Assembly: GCF_008843145.1 (NCBI RefSeq)
Contig: NZ_CP030265.1
Span: 2,466,001-2,530,000, forward strand
Reading direction: 5' to 3'
DNA from: Skermanella pratensis
Lineage (GTDB): Bacteria > Pseudomonadota > Alphaproteobacteria > Azospirillales > Azospirillaceae
DNA length: 64,000 nucleotides
A model generated the notes under the pieces. It was not told where the DNA came from, searched no databases, and saw nothing but the letters and a program-made list of their open reading frames with translations. A program made the translations under genes and the position numbers. Shown piece by piece: positions 1 through 7,756 of this stretch. The first letter of the stretch is position 1, and every line of letters begins with the position of its first letter.

Positions 1-242
1 CCCGCACTTCGGACGTTATTGGCATGACATCACACTCTCGTCGGCAATTGAAGGTCGCGGGTCACGCCCGCGCTGCCTTACAACCAGCAAGGATGCGACT
101 AGTTCCCTCGCAAGGTCGGGGAGAGTTCGAACGGGTATAGACTGACTTTGCATATCGCCAGGGCCACGATCGGGTGCGATCCTACGGAGGTCAACCAAAG
201 AATGCAGCGTGTAAATCGGCTGCCCACACGGGAGGGAACACC
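1..242. other. Upstream region of the SMP-30 gene, no gene seen
   Basis: No reading frame here has a plausible start, ribosome binding site or recognisable product. The stretch presumably holds the promoter and leader of the gene starting at 243. A GGAGGG run just before that ATG is the likely ribosome binding site. Confidence 0.5.
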
Positions 243-1268
243 ATGAATATGGACAGGCGAACGATTCTGAAAGCGGGTGCGGCATCGGCGGGGGTCCTCG
301 CCGCAGGTCCGGCCCTGGCCCGGGATTGGGGCCATCCACAACCAGTGCGTTATCCCGACCCGGCCATCGAGGTCGTGGACCAAAGCTTCGCCAAGTACCG
401 GATCGGCAACGCCAACGTCGAGCGTTTGGCCACCGGATTGCGCTGGGCGGAAGGGCCGGTTTACTTCCGGGACGGCGGGTACCTGGTGTGGAGCGACATT
501 CCCAACAACCGGCTGATGCGGTGGACGGAGGAGACGGGAGCGGTCAGCGTCTTCCGCCCGGTCTCGAACCACGCCAACGGCAACACCCGCGACCGCCAGG
601 GCCGGCTGATCAGCTGCGAACACGGTTCCAGGCGCGTCACGCGGACCGAGTACGACGGCACCGTCACGGTGCTGATCGACCGGTTCGAGGGGAAACGGCT
701 CAACGCCCCGAACGACGCGGTCGTGCATTCCGACGGCGGCATCTGGTTCACCGATCCCGGGTACGGCATCCTGGGCGACTACGAGGGCGGGAAGGCCGAG
801 TTCGAACTGCCGACCAACGTCTATCGCCTTGACCCCGCCACTGGTCAGGCGACCGTGCCGGTCGGCGACTTCCGGCGGCCGAACGGCCTGTGCTTCTCAC
901 CCGACGAGACGAAGCTCTACATCGCCGACACGGGGGACGACGGGCCGAAGCACATCCGGGTGTTCGACGTGGCGGACGGCACGCGCCTGACCAACGGCCG
1001 TGTCTTCGCCGACATGGGCGCAGGCGCCGCCGACGGCATGCGTACCGATGTGGACGGGAACCTGTGGGCGTCCGCCGGCTGGGGTGGGGAAGGGTATGAC
1101 GGCGTCCACGTCTTCAATCCACAGGGCACGCTGATCGGCAAGATCCACCTTCCGGAGATCTGCTCGAACGTCTGCTTCGGCGGTCCCAGGAGCAACCGCC
1201 TGTTCATGACCGGCAGCACGTCGCTCTACGCGGTCTACGTCAACACCCGCGGCGCCCAGGTCCCCTGA
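243..1268 (+). CDS. SMP-30/gluconolactonase/LRE-family protein, exported
   Basis: Predicted 341-residue beta-propeller of the SMP-30/gluconolactonase family, whose members hydrolyse sugar lactones or related esters with a bound divalent metal. The N-terminus (MDRRTILKAG, then an Ala-rich hydrophobic stretch ending ALA at about residue 26) reads as a twin-arginine-type signal, so the protein is probably periplasmic. Family metal-site elements are visible: WAEGPVYF with Glu70, NAPNDAVV, WFTDPGYG, and PNGLCFSPDE followed by IADTG. The start at 243 is preferred over the in-frame GTG/ATG-like position at 174 because it gives a clean signal peptide and follows a GGAGGG run. It stands alone and converges on the ArsC-like gene downstream. 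The substrate cannot be read from the sequence. Confidence 0.85.
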   Translation: MNMDRRTILKAGAASAGVLAAGPALARDWGHPQPVRYPDPAIEVVDQSFAKYRIGNANVERLATGLRWAEGPVYFRDGGYLVWSDIPNNRLMRWTEETGAVSVFRPVSNHANGNTRDRQGRLISCEHGSRRVTRTEYDGTVTVLIDRFEGKRLNAPNDAVVHSDGGIWFTDPGYGILGDYEGGKAEFELPTNVYRLDPATGQATVPVGDFRRPNGLCFSPDETKLYIADTGDDGPKHIRVFDVADGTRLTNGRVFADMGAGAADGMRTDVDGNLWASAGWGGEGYDGVHVFNPQGTLIGKIHLPEICSNVCFGGPRSNRLFMTGSTSLYAVYVNTRGAQVP

Positions 1269-1315
1269 GCACCGGCGCTCCAACGTCTCCAACCGATTGA
1301 AATCGTTGAAACCGT

Positions 1316-1390
1316 AGGTCGGGTAGAGCGAAGCGGCACCCGACGAAGCCGGCCCGATGGTGTCGGCTGCCGCTTCGCTCTACCCGACCT
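1316..1390. repeat. Long inverted repeat (REP-like hairpin), probable bidirectional terminator
   Basis: Two perfect 23-base arms, 1316-1338 and 1368-1390 (AGGTCGGGTAGAGCGAAGCG..., then its complement), are extended inward after one mismatch by CCGAC/GTCGG. It lies between two convergent genes, so a transcript from either side would fold at its end. Its GTAGGTCGGGT... edge resembles intergenic palindromic repeats found in many copies in proteobacterial genomes (family knowledge; copy number is not visible here). Confidence 0.85.
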
Positions 1391-1406
1391 GCAAGGCTTG
1401 GCGATT

Positions 1407-1838
1407 TCAATGATGATGATGCCCGTGGCCGTGGTCGCAGCGGCCCTGGGCGTGCTTCTCGTCGCAGGAGAGGCCGTCGGAGACCGGGATCAGGCTGATC
1501 CAGGCGTTCAGGGTGGTCGGATCGTAGCCGACTTCGCGGCGGTCGCCGACCTGGATGAGCGGGCGGCGGATCAGCTCGGGGTCCTTGATCAGGGCTTCGA
1601 GCGCCGCCGCCTCGTCCAGGTCGGCCGGCACGACTTCCTTGCTGCGGACCGCCGGGGCGAAGCGATTGAACCATTCCTCTACGGGGCGGTCGTTGAAATA
1701 GGGACGCAGCGTCTCCGGCGTCCAGGGTTCGGACAGCAGGTCCCGGGCGACGACCGTGTGACCGGCGGCTTCGAGCTGGGTCTTCTGCTTGGCGTTGGCG
1801 GGGCAGCCGGGCTTGGCGTAGAACAGGACTTCGGCCAT
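1407..1838 (-). CDS. ArsC/Spx-fold nitrogenase-associated (NifO-like) protein with His-rich tail
   Basis: 143-residue thioredoxin-fold protein of the ArsC/Spx family, closest in pattern to the nitrogenase-associated NifO-like branch. The start MAEVLFYAKPGCPANAKQ places a single Cys11 in the redox position, followed by Pro and Ala rather than a second cysteine. The body (LLSEPWTPETLRPYF, RRPLIQVGDRREVGYD) fits the family. The C-terminus CDHGHGHHHH is a probable metal-binding tail. A GGAG lies nine bases before the chosen ATG; the longer upstream frame lacks such a signal. It is the last gene of the minus-strand run and no nif genes are nearby, so a nitrogen-fixation role is not shown. Arsenate reductase activity is unlikely to be provable from this sequence. 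Confidence 0.8.
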   Translation of the reverse strand: MAEVLFYAKPGCPANAKQKTQLEAAGHTVVARDLLSEPWTPETLRPYFNDRPVEEWFNRFAPAVRSKEVVPADLDEAAALEALIKDPELIRRPLIQVGDRREVGYDPTTLNAWISLIPVSDGLSCDEKHAQGRCDHGHGHHHH

Positions 1839-1941
1839 GGGGCGGTTCTCCGGATGAGATGTGCGGTATGCGGCGGGCATTGTGCACCGCCGCATACCGC
1901 GCCGCCCCCTGGGCGATGCGTCGCACCTCGCCTCCAGGCCG

Positions 1942-3180
1942 TCAGGCGTTCGCGAGCGTGACCAGGGCTTCGGCCAGGACCCGCGCGCCGGCCGCCAAGT
2001 CGGAGGGTTGGGCGTTCTCCGCCTCGTTATGGCTGATGCCGCGCTCGCAGGGCACGAAGAGCATTCCGCTGGGGCAGACGTCCTGGAGGAACTTGGCGTC
2101 GTGCAGCGCGCCGGACGAGAGGTCCAGCGTCCGGATACCCAGGCGTTCGGCGGCGCCGCGCATGGCGGCGACCACGGTCGGGTCGAATTCGGTCGGCAGG
2201 CTGTGGAAGGTTTCCTCGATGGTCACCGCGCAGGGACCGGCATGGGCCCGGCAGACCGCGTCCACCTGGTCGCCGAGGCGCTTCAGGGTCGATGCCTCGG
2301 GGTGGCGGAAATCGATCGTGAAGAAGACGCGGCCGGGGATGGTGTTGGGCGAGCCGGGCTGGACCTCGAACCGGCCGACCGTGAAGCGGACCCGGTCCTC
2401 CTCGTCGTGCATCAGCCGCTCCAGCGCCGAGACCATGCCGATGGCCGCCACCAGCGCGTCGCGGCGGTTGCGCCGGGGCGTGGTTCCCGCATGGGCCTCT
2501 TCGCCCAGCACTTCCACCGCGAACCAGCGGGAGCCCTGGATGCCCGTGACGATGCCGACCGGCAATCCCGCCTCCTCCAGCCGCGGGCCCTGTTCGATGT
2601 GGCACTCCAGGAATGCCGCCACCGGGAAGCCGAGGGGACGCACCGCCATGCCGCGCTCGCTTGCCAGGACGGCGGCCAAGGCATCTCGCGCCGAGATGCC
2701 GTCGCGGTCGACCGCCGTCAGGATACGGTCGAGCGGCACCGCGCCGGTGAAGGCGGACGAGCCGGAGCAGCCGGGCTGGAAACGGGAGCCTTCCTCGTTG
2801 GTCCAGGACACCACCTCGATTGGGCGCTTGGTGACGATGCCCGCCTCGTGGATCGCCTGAAGCGCCTCGAACGCCGCAAGTACGCCGAATGCTCCGTCGA
2901 ACTTGCCGCCGGTCGGCTGGGTGTCGAGGTGGGAACCGCTCATCACGGGCGGCAAAGTGTCGTCCGTGCCCGGGCGGCGGACGAACAGGTTGCCGATGGG
3001 GTCGGTCGCGACGGAGAATCCGAGTTCTCCGGCCCACCGGGCCAGCAGGCTGCGCGACTGCGCGTCGCCGGGCGAGAGTGCCGGGCGGTTGACGCCGCCG
3101 CCCGGAAGCGCGCCGATCCTGGCCATCGCCATGTGGCGTTTCCAGAGGCGGGCTTCGTCGATGTAGGGAATGCTGGTCAT
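1942..3180 (-). CDS. M20-family Zn-dependent amidohydrolase (carbamoylase/allantoate amidohydrolase type)
   Basis: 412-residue member of the M20 peptidase clan branch that includes N-carbamoyl-L-amino-acid hydrolase, beta-ureidopropionase and allantoate amidohydrolase. These hydrolyse a C-N amide bond with a dinuclear metal centre. Visible signatures: GSHLDTQPTGGKFDGAFG (His84, Asp95), WTNEEGSRF (Glu129/130), ECHIEQGP, and near the end SGALHDAKFL and SHNEAE. It lies 48 bases after the ankyrin gene on the same strand, at the distal end of the cox-like operon. A clear paralogue begins at 63825 on the same strand. The exact substrate (ureido acid, hydantoin product or allantoate) cannot be assigned. 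Probably cytoplasmic, since no signal peptide is seen. Confidence 0.88.
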   Translation of the reverse strand: MTSIPYIDEARLWKRHMAMARIGALPGGGVNRPALSPGDAQSRSLLARWAGELGFSVATDPIGNLFVRRPGTDDTLPPVMSGSHLDTQPTGGKFDGAFGVLAAFEALQAIHEAGIVTKRPIEVVSWTNEEGSRFQPGCSGSSAFTGAVPLDRILTAVDRDGISARDALAAVLASERGMAVRPLGFPVAAFLECHIEQGPRLEEAGLPVGIVTGIQGSRWFAVEVLGEEAHAGTTPRRNRRDALVAAIGMVSALERLMHDEEDRVRFTVGRFEVQPGSPNTIPGRVFFTIDFRHPEASTLKRLGDQVDAVCRAHAGPCAVTIEETFHSLPTEFDPTVVAAMRGAAERLGIRTLDLSSGALHDAKFLQDVCPSGMLFVPCERGISHNEAENAQPSDLAAGARVLAEALVTLANA

Positions 3181-3228
3181 GGGTCGGGCCTGCGCGCGAG
3201 AAGATGTAGGAAAAATCGGGACGGTCGT

Positions 3229-3750
3229 CTAGCCACGCGCCGCGGCGCGGGCAAGCTGTCCGGGCGTGTCGGGTGCGTTCATGGCCTCGGCGGCGGCCTG
3301 TGCCGTGTGACCGCCGGCGTCGACCCGGTCGATGGTGGCGCCGCGCTCCAGCAGCAGGTCGACGATCTCGGTCCGGTTGAACATCGCCGCGGTCATCAGC
3401 GCCGTCCTGCCGCTGTTGCCACAACCGTCCACGTCGGCGCCGGCTTCCAGCAGCATGCGCACGATGTCGATGTCACCCTTGAAGGCGGCCGCGGCCAGCG
3501 GGGTCTGCCCGCGGTCGTTCGCCATCTCCATGTCGGCGCCATGGTCGAGAAGTTCCCTCACCACATCGGCATGTCCGTGATAGCTGGCGATCATCAGGAG
3601 GCTGTCGCCCTTCTCGTTGCGCAGGTTGGGCGGCAAGCCGCGGACGAGATATTCGTGCAGTTCCGCCGCCTGGCCCGCCCTGACCGTCTGGAAGACCTGG
3701 AGGAGGAAGGCGAGGGTCTCTTCGTCCATTTGGGGGGGCTGGTTCTGCAT
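3229..3750 (-). CDS. Ankyrin-repeat protein
   Basis: 173-residue protein with four to five ankyrin repeats of about 33 residues; examples are NEKGDSLLMIASYHGHADVV, NDRGQTPLAAAAFKGDIDIV and GNSGRTALMTAAMFNRTEIV. Ankyrin repeats bind other proteins, and no catalytic domain is attached. A short alpha-helical N-terminus (MDEETLAFLLQVFQTVRAGQ) precedes them. AGGGAG lies about eight bases before the ATG. It sits 76 bases downstream of the MoeA/MocA fusion and upstream of the amidohydrolase, so it is probably cotranscribed. Role unknown; an accessory or chaperone-like part in cofactor insertion is only a guess from position. Confidence 0.85.
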   Translation of the reverse strand: MQNQPPQMDEETLAFLLQVFQTVRAGQAAELHEYLVRGLPPNLRNEKGDSLLMIASYHGHADVVRELLDHGADMEMANDRGQTPLAAAAFKGDIDIVRMLLEAGADVDGCGNSGRTALMTAAMFNRTEIVDLLLERGATIDRVDAGGHTAQAAAEAMNAPDTPGQLARAAARG

Positions 3751-3826
3751 CTGGGTTCTCCCTGCTCTGCCTGTCCCGGATGGAACGGCCGGGGACGGTT
3801 TTCCGCCCCACCGACCTTCATGACCC

Positions 3827-5449
3827 TCAAGAATTCAGGGCATGGAGCGCTTCCGGCGTATCGATGTCGACAAGGACGCCGTCGCCGTCCATGGCGACCT
3901 CGCAGACCTGTTCCGCATGGAGGCCGATCAGGTGCTTGGCGCCCACGTCGCCGGCGAGGTCGCGCATCTCGGCGAAGAAGCGGCGGTCCCAGAGGACGGG
4001 GTTGCCGCGCTTGCCGCCGACGGTCGGAACGCAGATGGCGCGGCCTTCCAGCGGACTGTAGGCGGCGATCAGGCGGTTCAGGGTCTCCGGGCCGACGCGC
4101 GGCATGTCGCCCAGGCAGACCAGCACGCCGTCGATGTCGTCGGGCAGGGCCGCGATGCCGGCGCGCAGCGAGGTGCTGAGCCCCTCGGCGTAGCGGGGAT
4201 TGTGGGCGAAGCGGATCTCGTGGCCGGCCAGCGCGGCCCGGACCGCGTCCGGGTCGTGGCCCGTCACGACGGTGATGGGGCCGGCCTGGGAGGCGGTGAC
4301 GGCATCCAGCACATGGGCCACCATCGGCTTGCCGTCGACCTGGGCGATCATCTTGTTGAGGGCTCCCATCCGGCGCGACTGGCCGCCCGCCAGGATCAGT
4401 GCCGCAATGCGCGGCGCGCGGGCCGCCTGCGGCTCGGCCGCGGGAGTCGAGGCGCGGGGCAGGGGGCGGGTCGGAATTTCGGTCAGCAGGCCGCCGGCTC
4501 CCATCATCATGATGTCCCGCCGGGTCACCGGGATGCCGGCCGCCATCCGCTGGAGCACCCAGTCGAAGCCGTTGAGCTTGGGCGATCGGGCGCAGCCGGG
4601 AAGGCCCAGGACGGGCATCCCGCCGACGCGCGCCAGAAGCAGCAGGTTGCCGGGGTCCACGGGCATGCCGAAATGCTCGACGGTGCCGCCGGCCCGCTCG
4701 ATGCCGGCGGGCAGGACGTCGCGCCGGTCGGTGATGGCGGAAGCGCCGGCGATCAGCAGCAGGTCGATGCCGGAGGACGCCGCAGCGGCGACGGCGGCGG
4801 CGACCGCGGTCTCGGCATGGTCCACGCGGATATCGCCCGCCAGATCGGAGCCGATCGCGGTCAGCCGGCCGCGGGTGACGCCGACGGTCTTGTCCAGGAC
4901 GGACTCCTTCATGCCGGCCAGGCGGGTCTGGATCAGGGCGGCGCGCAGGGGGCGGAACGCGGCGACGCGGATCAGCGGCCCACCCTCGGCGGCGACGGCT
5001 TCGGCCTGGGCGACGACGGCTTCGGGGGCCGCGAAAGGGATGATCTTGATGGTCGCGACCATCTGGGCCGCCTCGACCGGCGCCGACGCGGGCAGGGTGG
5101 CGACGGTGACCGATTCGTCCAGGAGGTTCAGCCGGTTCAGCCGGTCCACGTCGATGACGCAGATCCCCGGGGCCGTGGCGAACAGGTTGACCCGTCCGGT
5201 GAAGGCGGCGGCCACGTCCAGGCCGGGACCGGCCGCAGCCCGGGCGATGCGGGACGCCGCGGCGTCCTCGCCGATGTCGCCGTCCTCCAGGCGGGCCGCC
5301 GTCACCCGGTGGATGCCGGCGCGGTCGAGCGCCGCGGCGTCCTCGGCGGTGAGCAATCGTCCCTTCTTGAAGGCGATGCCGCCGGTCCGGACGGAATGCA
5401 CCAGGATGGCGCCGACGGCATCCGCGGGGGAGACCTGACCGAAGCGCAT
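3827..5449 (-). CDS. Molybdopterin-binding (MoeA-like) / molybdenum cofactor cytidylyltransferase (MocA-like) fusion
   Basis: 540-residue two-part protein. Roughly residues 1-335 resemble the molybdopterin-binding domain found with XdhC/CoxI genes (FKKGRLLTAEDAAAL at the start, later LLLIAGASAITDRRDV). Roughly residues 345-540 are an NTP-transferase of the MocA/MobA type: LILAGGQSRRMG nucleotide loop, VVTGHDPDAV, CLGDMPRV with the metal-binding Asp, and PTVGGKRGNPVLW. Such enzymes attach CMP to molybdopterin to make the cytosine dinucleotide cofactor used by CO dehydrogenase-like and other xanthine-oxidase-family enzymes. It follows the XdhC gene by six bases, so it is cotranscribed and dedicated to the cox-like enzyme. 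The activities are family inference. Confidence 0.88.
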   Translation of the reverse strand: MRFGQVSPADAVGAILVHSVRTGGIAFKKGRLLTAEDAAALDRAGIHRVTAARLEDGDIGEDAAASRIARAAAGPGLDVAAAFTGRVNLFATAPGICVIDVDRLNRLNLLDESVTVATLPASAPVEAAQMVATIKIIPFAAPEAVVAQAEAVAAEGGPLIRVAAFRPLRAALIQTRLAGMKESVLDKTVGVTRGRLTAIGSDLAGDIRVDHAETAVAAAVAAAASSGIDLLLIAGASAITDRRDVLPAGIERAGGTVEHFGMPVDPGNLLLLARVGGMPVLGLPGCARSPKLNGFDWVLQRMAAGIPVTRRDIMMMGAGGLLTEIPTRPLPRASTPAAEPQAARAPRIAALILAGGQSRRMGALNKMIAQVDGKPMVAHVLDAVTASQAGPITVVTGHDPDAVRAALAGHEIRFAHNPRYAEGLSTSLRAGIAALPDDIDGVLVCLGDMPRVGPETLNRLIAAYSPLEGRAICVPTVGGKRGNPVLWDRRFFAEMRDLAGDVGAKHLIGLHAEQVCEVAMDGDGVLVDIDTPEALHALNS

Positions 5450-5455
5450 GCCCGG

Positions 5456-6172
5456 TCAGGCCGCCGCCGCGGCGGAGGACGGTTCCCGGCGCAGCACCTG
5501 GGTGATCTGGGCCATGATCGCCAGGGCGATCTCGGCCGGCGTGACGGCGTCGATGGCGAGTCCCACGGGGGCGTGGATGCGGGCGATCTCGGCTTCGGTG
5601 TAGCCGGCTTCACGCAGGCGGTCCACCCGCTTGCCGTGGGTCTTGCGGCTGCCCAGCGACCCGACATAGAAGGCCGGGGAGCGCAGCGCCACATGGAGCG
5701 CCGGGTCGTCCAGCTTGGGATCGTGGGTCAGGGTGACGATGGCGGTACGGCTGTCGACCGCAAGCTGCTTCAGCGCGTCGTCCGGCCATTCGCCGTTCAT
5801 GGCGATGCCGGGAAAACGCGCGTCGGTCGCGAAGGCCCGGCGGGGATCGACCACGACCACGTCGTAGCCGGCCAGCGAGGCCATGGGCGCCAGTGCCTGC
5901 GCGATGTGGACGGCGCCGATGATGATGATCCGGAGCGGCGGGTTGTACGAGTGGATGAACAGCCGGGCGTCGCCGATCTCCACGATGCCGCTGCGGTCCT
6001 CGCGGAGGAAGCGGCGGACTTCGGCCAGTTCCTCCCGGTCGAGGCCGAAGCCGCCGTGGGCGACGTCCTCGTGGACCAGCGTCTGGAGGCCGGAGCCCAG
6101 GTCCGTGACCAGGGCCACCGGGCATTTCTCCGCGCGCGCTCGGACCAGGCGCTGAAGGATCTCGGTCTTCAT
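5456..6172 (-). CDS. XdhC/CoxI-family Mo-enzyme maturation protein (C-terminal Rossmann part)
   Basis: 238-residue XdhC/CoxI-family protein. XdhC proteins bind molybdenum cofactor and help sulfurate and insert it into xanthine-dehydrogenase or CO-dehydrogenase-like enzymes. The N-terminal piece (LVTDLGSGLQTLVHED) is a short XdhC domain remnant. The Rossmann domain is seen at IIIIGAVHIAQALAPMA, VVDPRRAFATDARFPG, TLTHDPKLDDPAL and YVGSLGSRKTHGKR. The N-terminal XdhC domain proper is carried by the small gene immediately upstream, whose stop codon overlaps this start (ATGA). Two coupled half-proteins are therefore made, a split also known in other cox clusters. Confidence 0.9.
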   Translation of the reverse strand: MKTEILQRLVRARAEKCPVALVTDLGSGLQTLVHEDVAHGGFGLDREELAEVRRFLREDRSGIVEIGDARLFIHSYNPPLRIIIIGAVHIAQALAPMASLAGYDVVVVDPRRAFATDARFPGIAMNGEWPDDALKQLAVDSRTAIVTLTHDPKLDDPALHVALRSPAFYVGSLGSRKTHGKRVDRLREAGYTEAEIARIHAPVGLAIDAVTPAEIALAIMAQITQVLRREPSSAAAAA

Positions 6173-6489
6173 TCCACCGCCTCGACATAGACCTGGACCT
6201 TGCCGCCGCAGGCCAGCCCGACTTCCCAGGCCTGCTCGTCGGCGATGCCGAAGCTCAGCATGCGCGGCTCGCCGTCCTGCATGGCCTGCATGGCCTCGTG
6301 GACCACGGCCCCCTCGATGCAGCCGCCCGACACGGAGCCCTGCATGGCGCCGGTCTCGTCCACCACGAGTTGGCTGCCGACCGGCCGGGGAGAGGAGCCC
6401 CAGGTCGAGACGACGGTCGCCAGCGCGACGCGCTTGCCCTCGGCCCGCAGCGCGGCCGCGATCTCGGGGATGTTGTTCTCGTACGTCAT
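6169..6489 (-). CDS. XdhC/CoxI-family small protein (N-terminal domain only)
   Basis: 106-residue protein equal to the N-terminal XdhC/CoxI domain: VALATVVSTWGSSPRPVGSQ, then GSVSGGCIEGAVV with the conserved Gly-Cys, and WEVGLACGGKVQVYVE with a second Cys near the C-terminus. In the family these Cys-containing loops act in Mo-cofactor handling. The start at 6489 is chosen because its ATG overlaps the stop of the upstream CoxE gene as ATGA. The stop likewise overlaps the start of the larger XdhC gene by four bases, so three proteins are translationally chained. The longer frame starting at 6513 lies inside coxE and is rejected. Confidence 0.9.
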   Translation of the reverse strand: MTYENNIPEIAAALRAEGKRVALATVVSTWGSSPRPVGSQLVVDETGAMQGSVSGGCIEGAVVHEAMQAMQDGEPRMLSFGIADEQAWEVGLACGGKVQVYVEAVE

Positions 6490-7745
6490 GCTGAAGCCAC
6501 CTCCGCTAGCCATCGCGCCATGCCGCCGTGGCGCCGGGGTCCGACATGGTCGAGCACCTTCGCCAGATCTGCGAGGCTGGCCAGATTGTGAACAGGTCGA
6601 AAATCGTCGACATGGGGCATGATGGCCCTGATGCCACTGGATTTCGGCTCGAACCCGTCATAGCGCAAGAGGGGGTTCAGCCAGATGAGCCGCCGACAGC
6701 TCTTGTGGAGCCGCTCGATCTCCTCGCCCAGCCCTTCCGCCGCGTCGCGGTCGAGGCCGTCGGTGATCAGGATGACGACGGCGCCCTGGCCGAGGACCCG
6801 GCGCGACCAGACCCGGTTGAACTCGTGCAGGCTCCGCCCGATGCGGGTGCCGCCGGACCAGTCCTGCACCGCGCCGGAGACCTTCTCCAGCGACACGTCG
6901 ATGTCCTTGTAGCGCAGGTAGCGCGTGACGTTGGTCAGCCGGGTGCCGAACAGGAAGGTGTGGACCCGGTCGCGGTCATTGGTCACCGCATGCAGGAAGT
7001 GGAGCAGCATGCGCGAATAGCGGCTCATGGAGCCGGAGATGTCGCACAGGACGACCAGCGGCGGATGACGTTCCCGCCGCCGCTTGGTCGCCAGGTCGAT
7101 CACATCCCCGCCGGAGCGCAGGGTCTGGCGCAGAGTCGCGCGCAGGTCGGCGCGGTGGCCCAGGTGGCTGAGCTGGAACCGGCGGGTCGGGACCGTCATG
7201 ATCGGCAGCGACATGCGCTTGATGACCGACTTCGCCATGGCGATCTCGGCCGCCGACATCTTCTCGAAATCCATGGTCTGGATCAGCTCGCGGTCGGACC
7301 AGGTCAGCGAGGCGTCGATTTCGATCTCCTGGTCCTCCTCGCCCCCCTGGCTTTCGCCGGGCTTCGGCTTGCCGGTCTGGAGCGCCTCGGCGAGGCGGCG
7401 CGACATCTCGGGCCCTTCCTGCTTCAGGTCCGCCTTCAGGGCGGGCAGGAGCAGGGCCATCATGCGCTTGAGGATGTCCGGGTTGCGCCAGAAGACGTGG
7501 AACGCCTGGTCGAACAGCTCGCGCTGGTCGCGGCGGTTGACGAAGACGGCGTGCAGCGTCCAATAGAAGTCGCGGCGATTGCCGATGCCGACGGCCTCGA
7601 CCGCCTCCAGCGCCTGGAGCACCTTGCCCGGGCCGATCGGCAGCCCGGCGGCGCGCAGGCAGCGGGCGAAATGCATGATGTTGGCGGAGAGGCGTCCGCC
7701 GTCGATCTGGATGTCTGGCCGACTATGCGGAGTGTCCTGGACCAT
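6486..7745 (-). CDS. coxE: CoxE-like von Willebrand factor A domain protein
   Basis: 419-residue CoxE-family protein. The C-terminal half is a VWA domain with the MIDAS motif DISGS at residues 235-239 and a later ITDGLDRD. The N-terminal half is the helical CoxE region with an acidic linker around residues 130-145. In carboxydotrophs CoxE works with the MoxR-type ATPase CoxD in maturing the bimetallic active site of aerobic CO dehydrogenase. Here it follows coxD by 11 bases and overlaps the small XdhC gene by four. MoxR/VWA pairs also serve other enzymes, but the surrounding 2Fe-2S, FAD and XdhC genes make a cox-like role most likely. Confidence 0.9.
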   Translation of the reverse strand: MVQDTPHSRPDIQIDGGRLSANIMHFARCLRAAGLPIGPGKVLQALEAVEAVGIGNRRDFYWTLHAVFVNRRDQRELFDQAFHVFWRNPDILKRMMALLLPALKADLKQEGPEMSRRLAEALQTGKPKPGESQGGEEDQEIEIDASLTWSDRELIQTMDFEKMSAAEIAMAKSVIKRMSLPIMTVPTRRFQLSHLGHRADLRATLRQTLRSGGDVIDLATKRRRERHPPLVVLCDISGSMSRYSRMLLHFLHAVTNDRDRVHTFLFGTRLTNVTRYLRYKDIDVSLEKVSGAVQDWSGGTRIGRSLHEFNRVWSRRVLGQGAVVILITDGLDRDAAEGLGEEIERLHKSCRRLIWLNPLLRYDGFEPKSSGIRAIMPHVDDFRPVHNLASLADLAKVLDHVGPRRHGGMARWLAEVASA

Positions 7746-7756
7746 TGCCGACGGCC

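Noticed and set aside
1407-1838. Part of a nitrogen-fixation cluster
   Set aside because: No nif, fix or ferredoxin genes are in the window; only the family similarity of this one protein points that way.
1861-4179. 772-residue plus-strand open frame
   Set aside because: Runs opposite the amidohydrolase, ankyrin and MocA genes; low-complexity Arg/Gly/Ala translation typical of a shadow.
3842-6190. 782-residue plus-strand open frame
   Set aside because: Opposite the MoeA/MocA and XdhC genes, which have clear motifs and coupled starts and stops.
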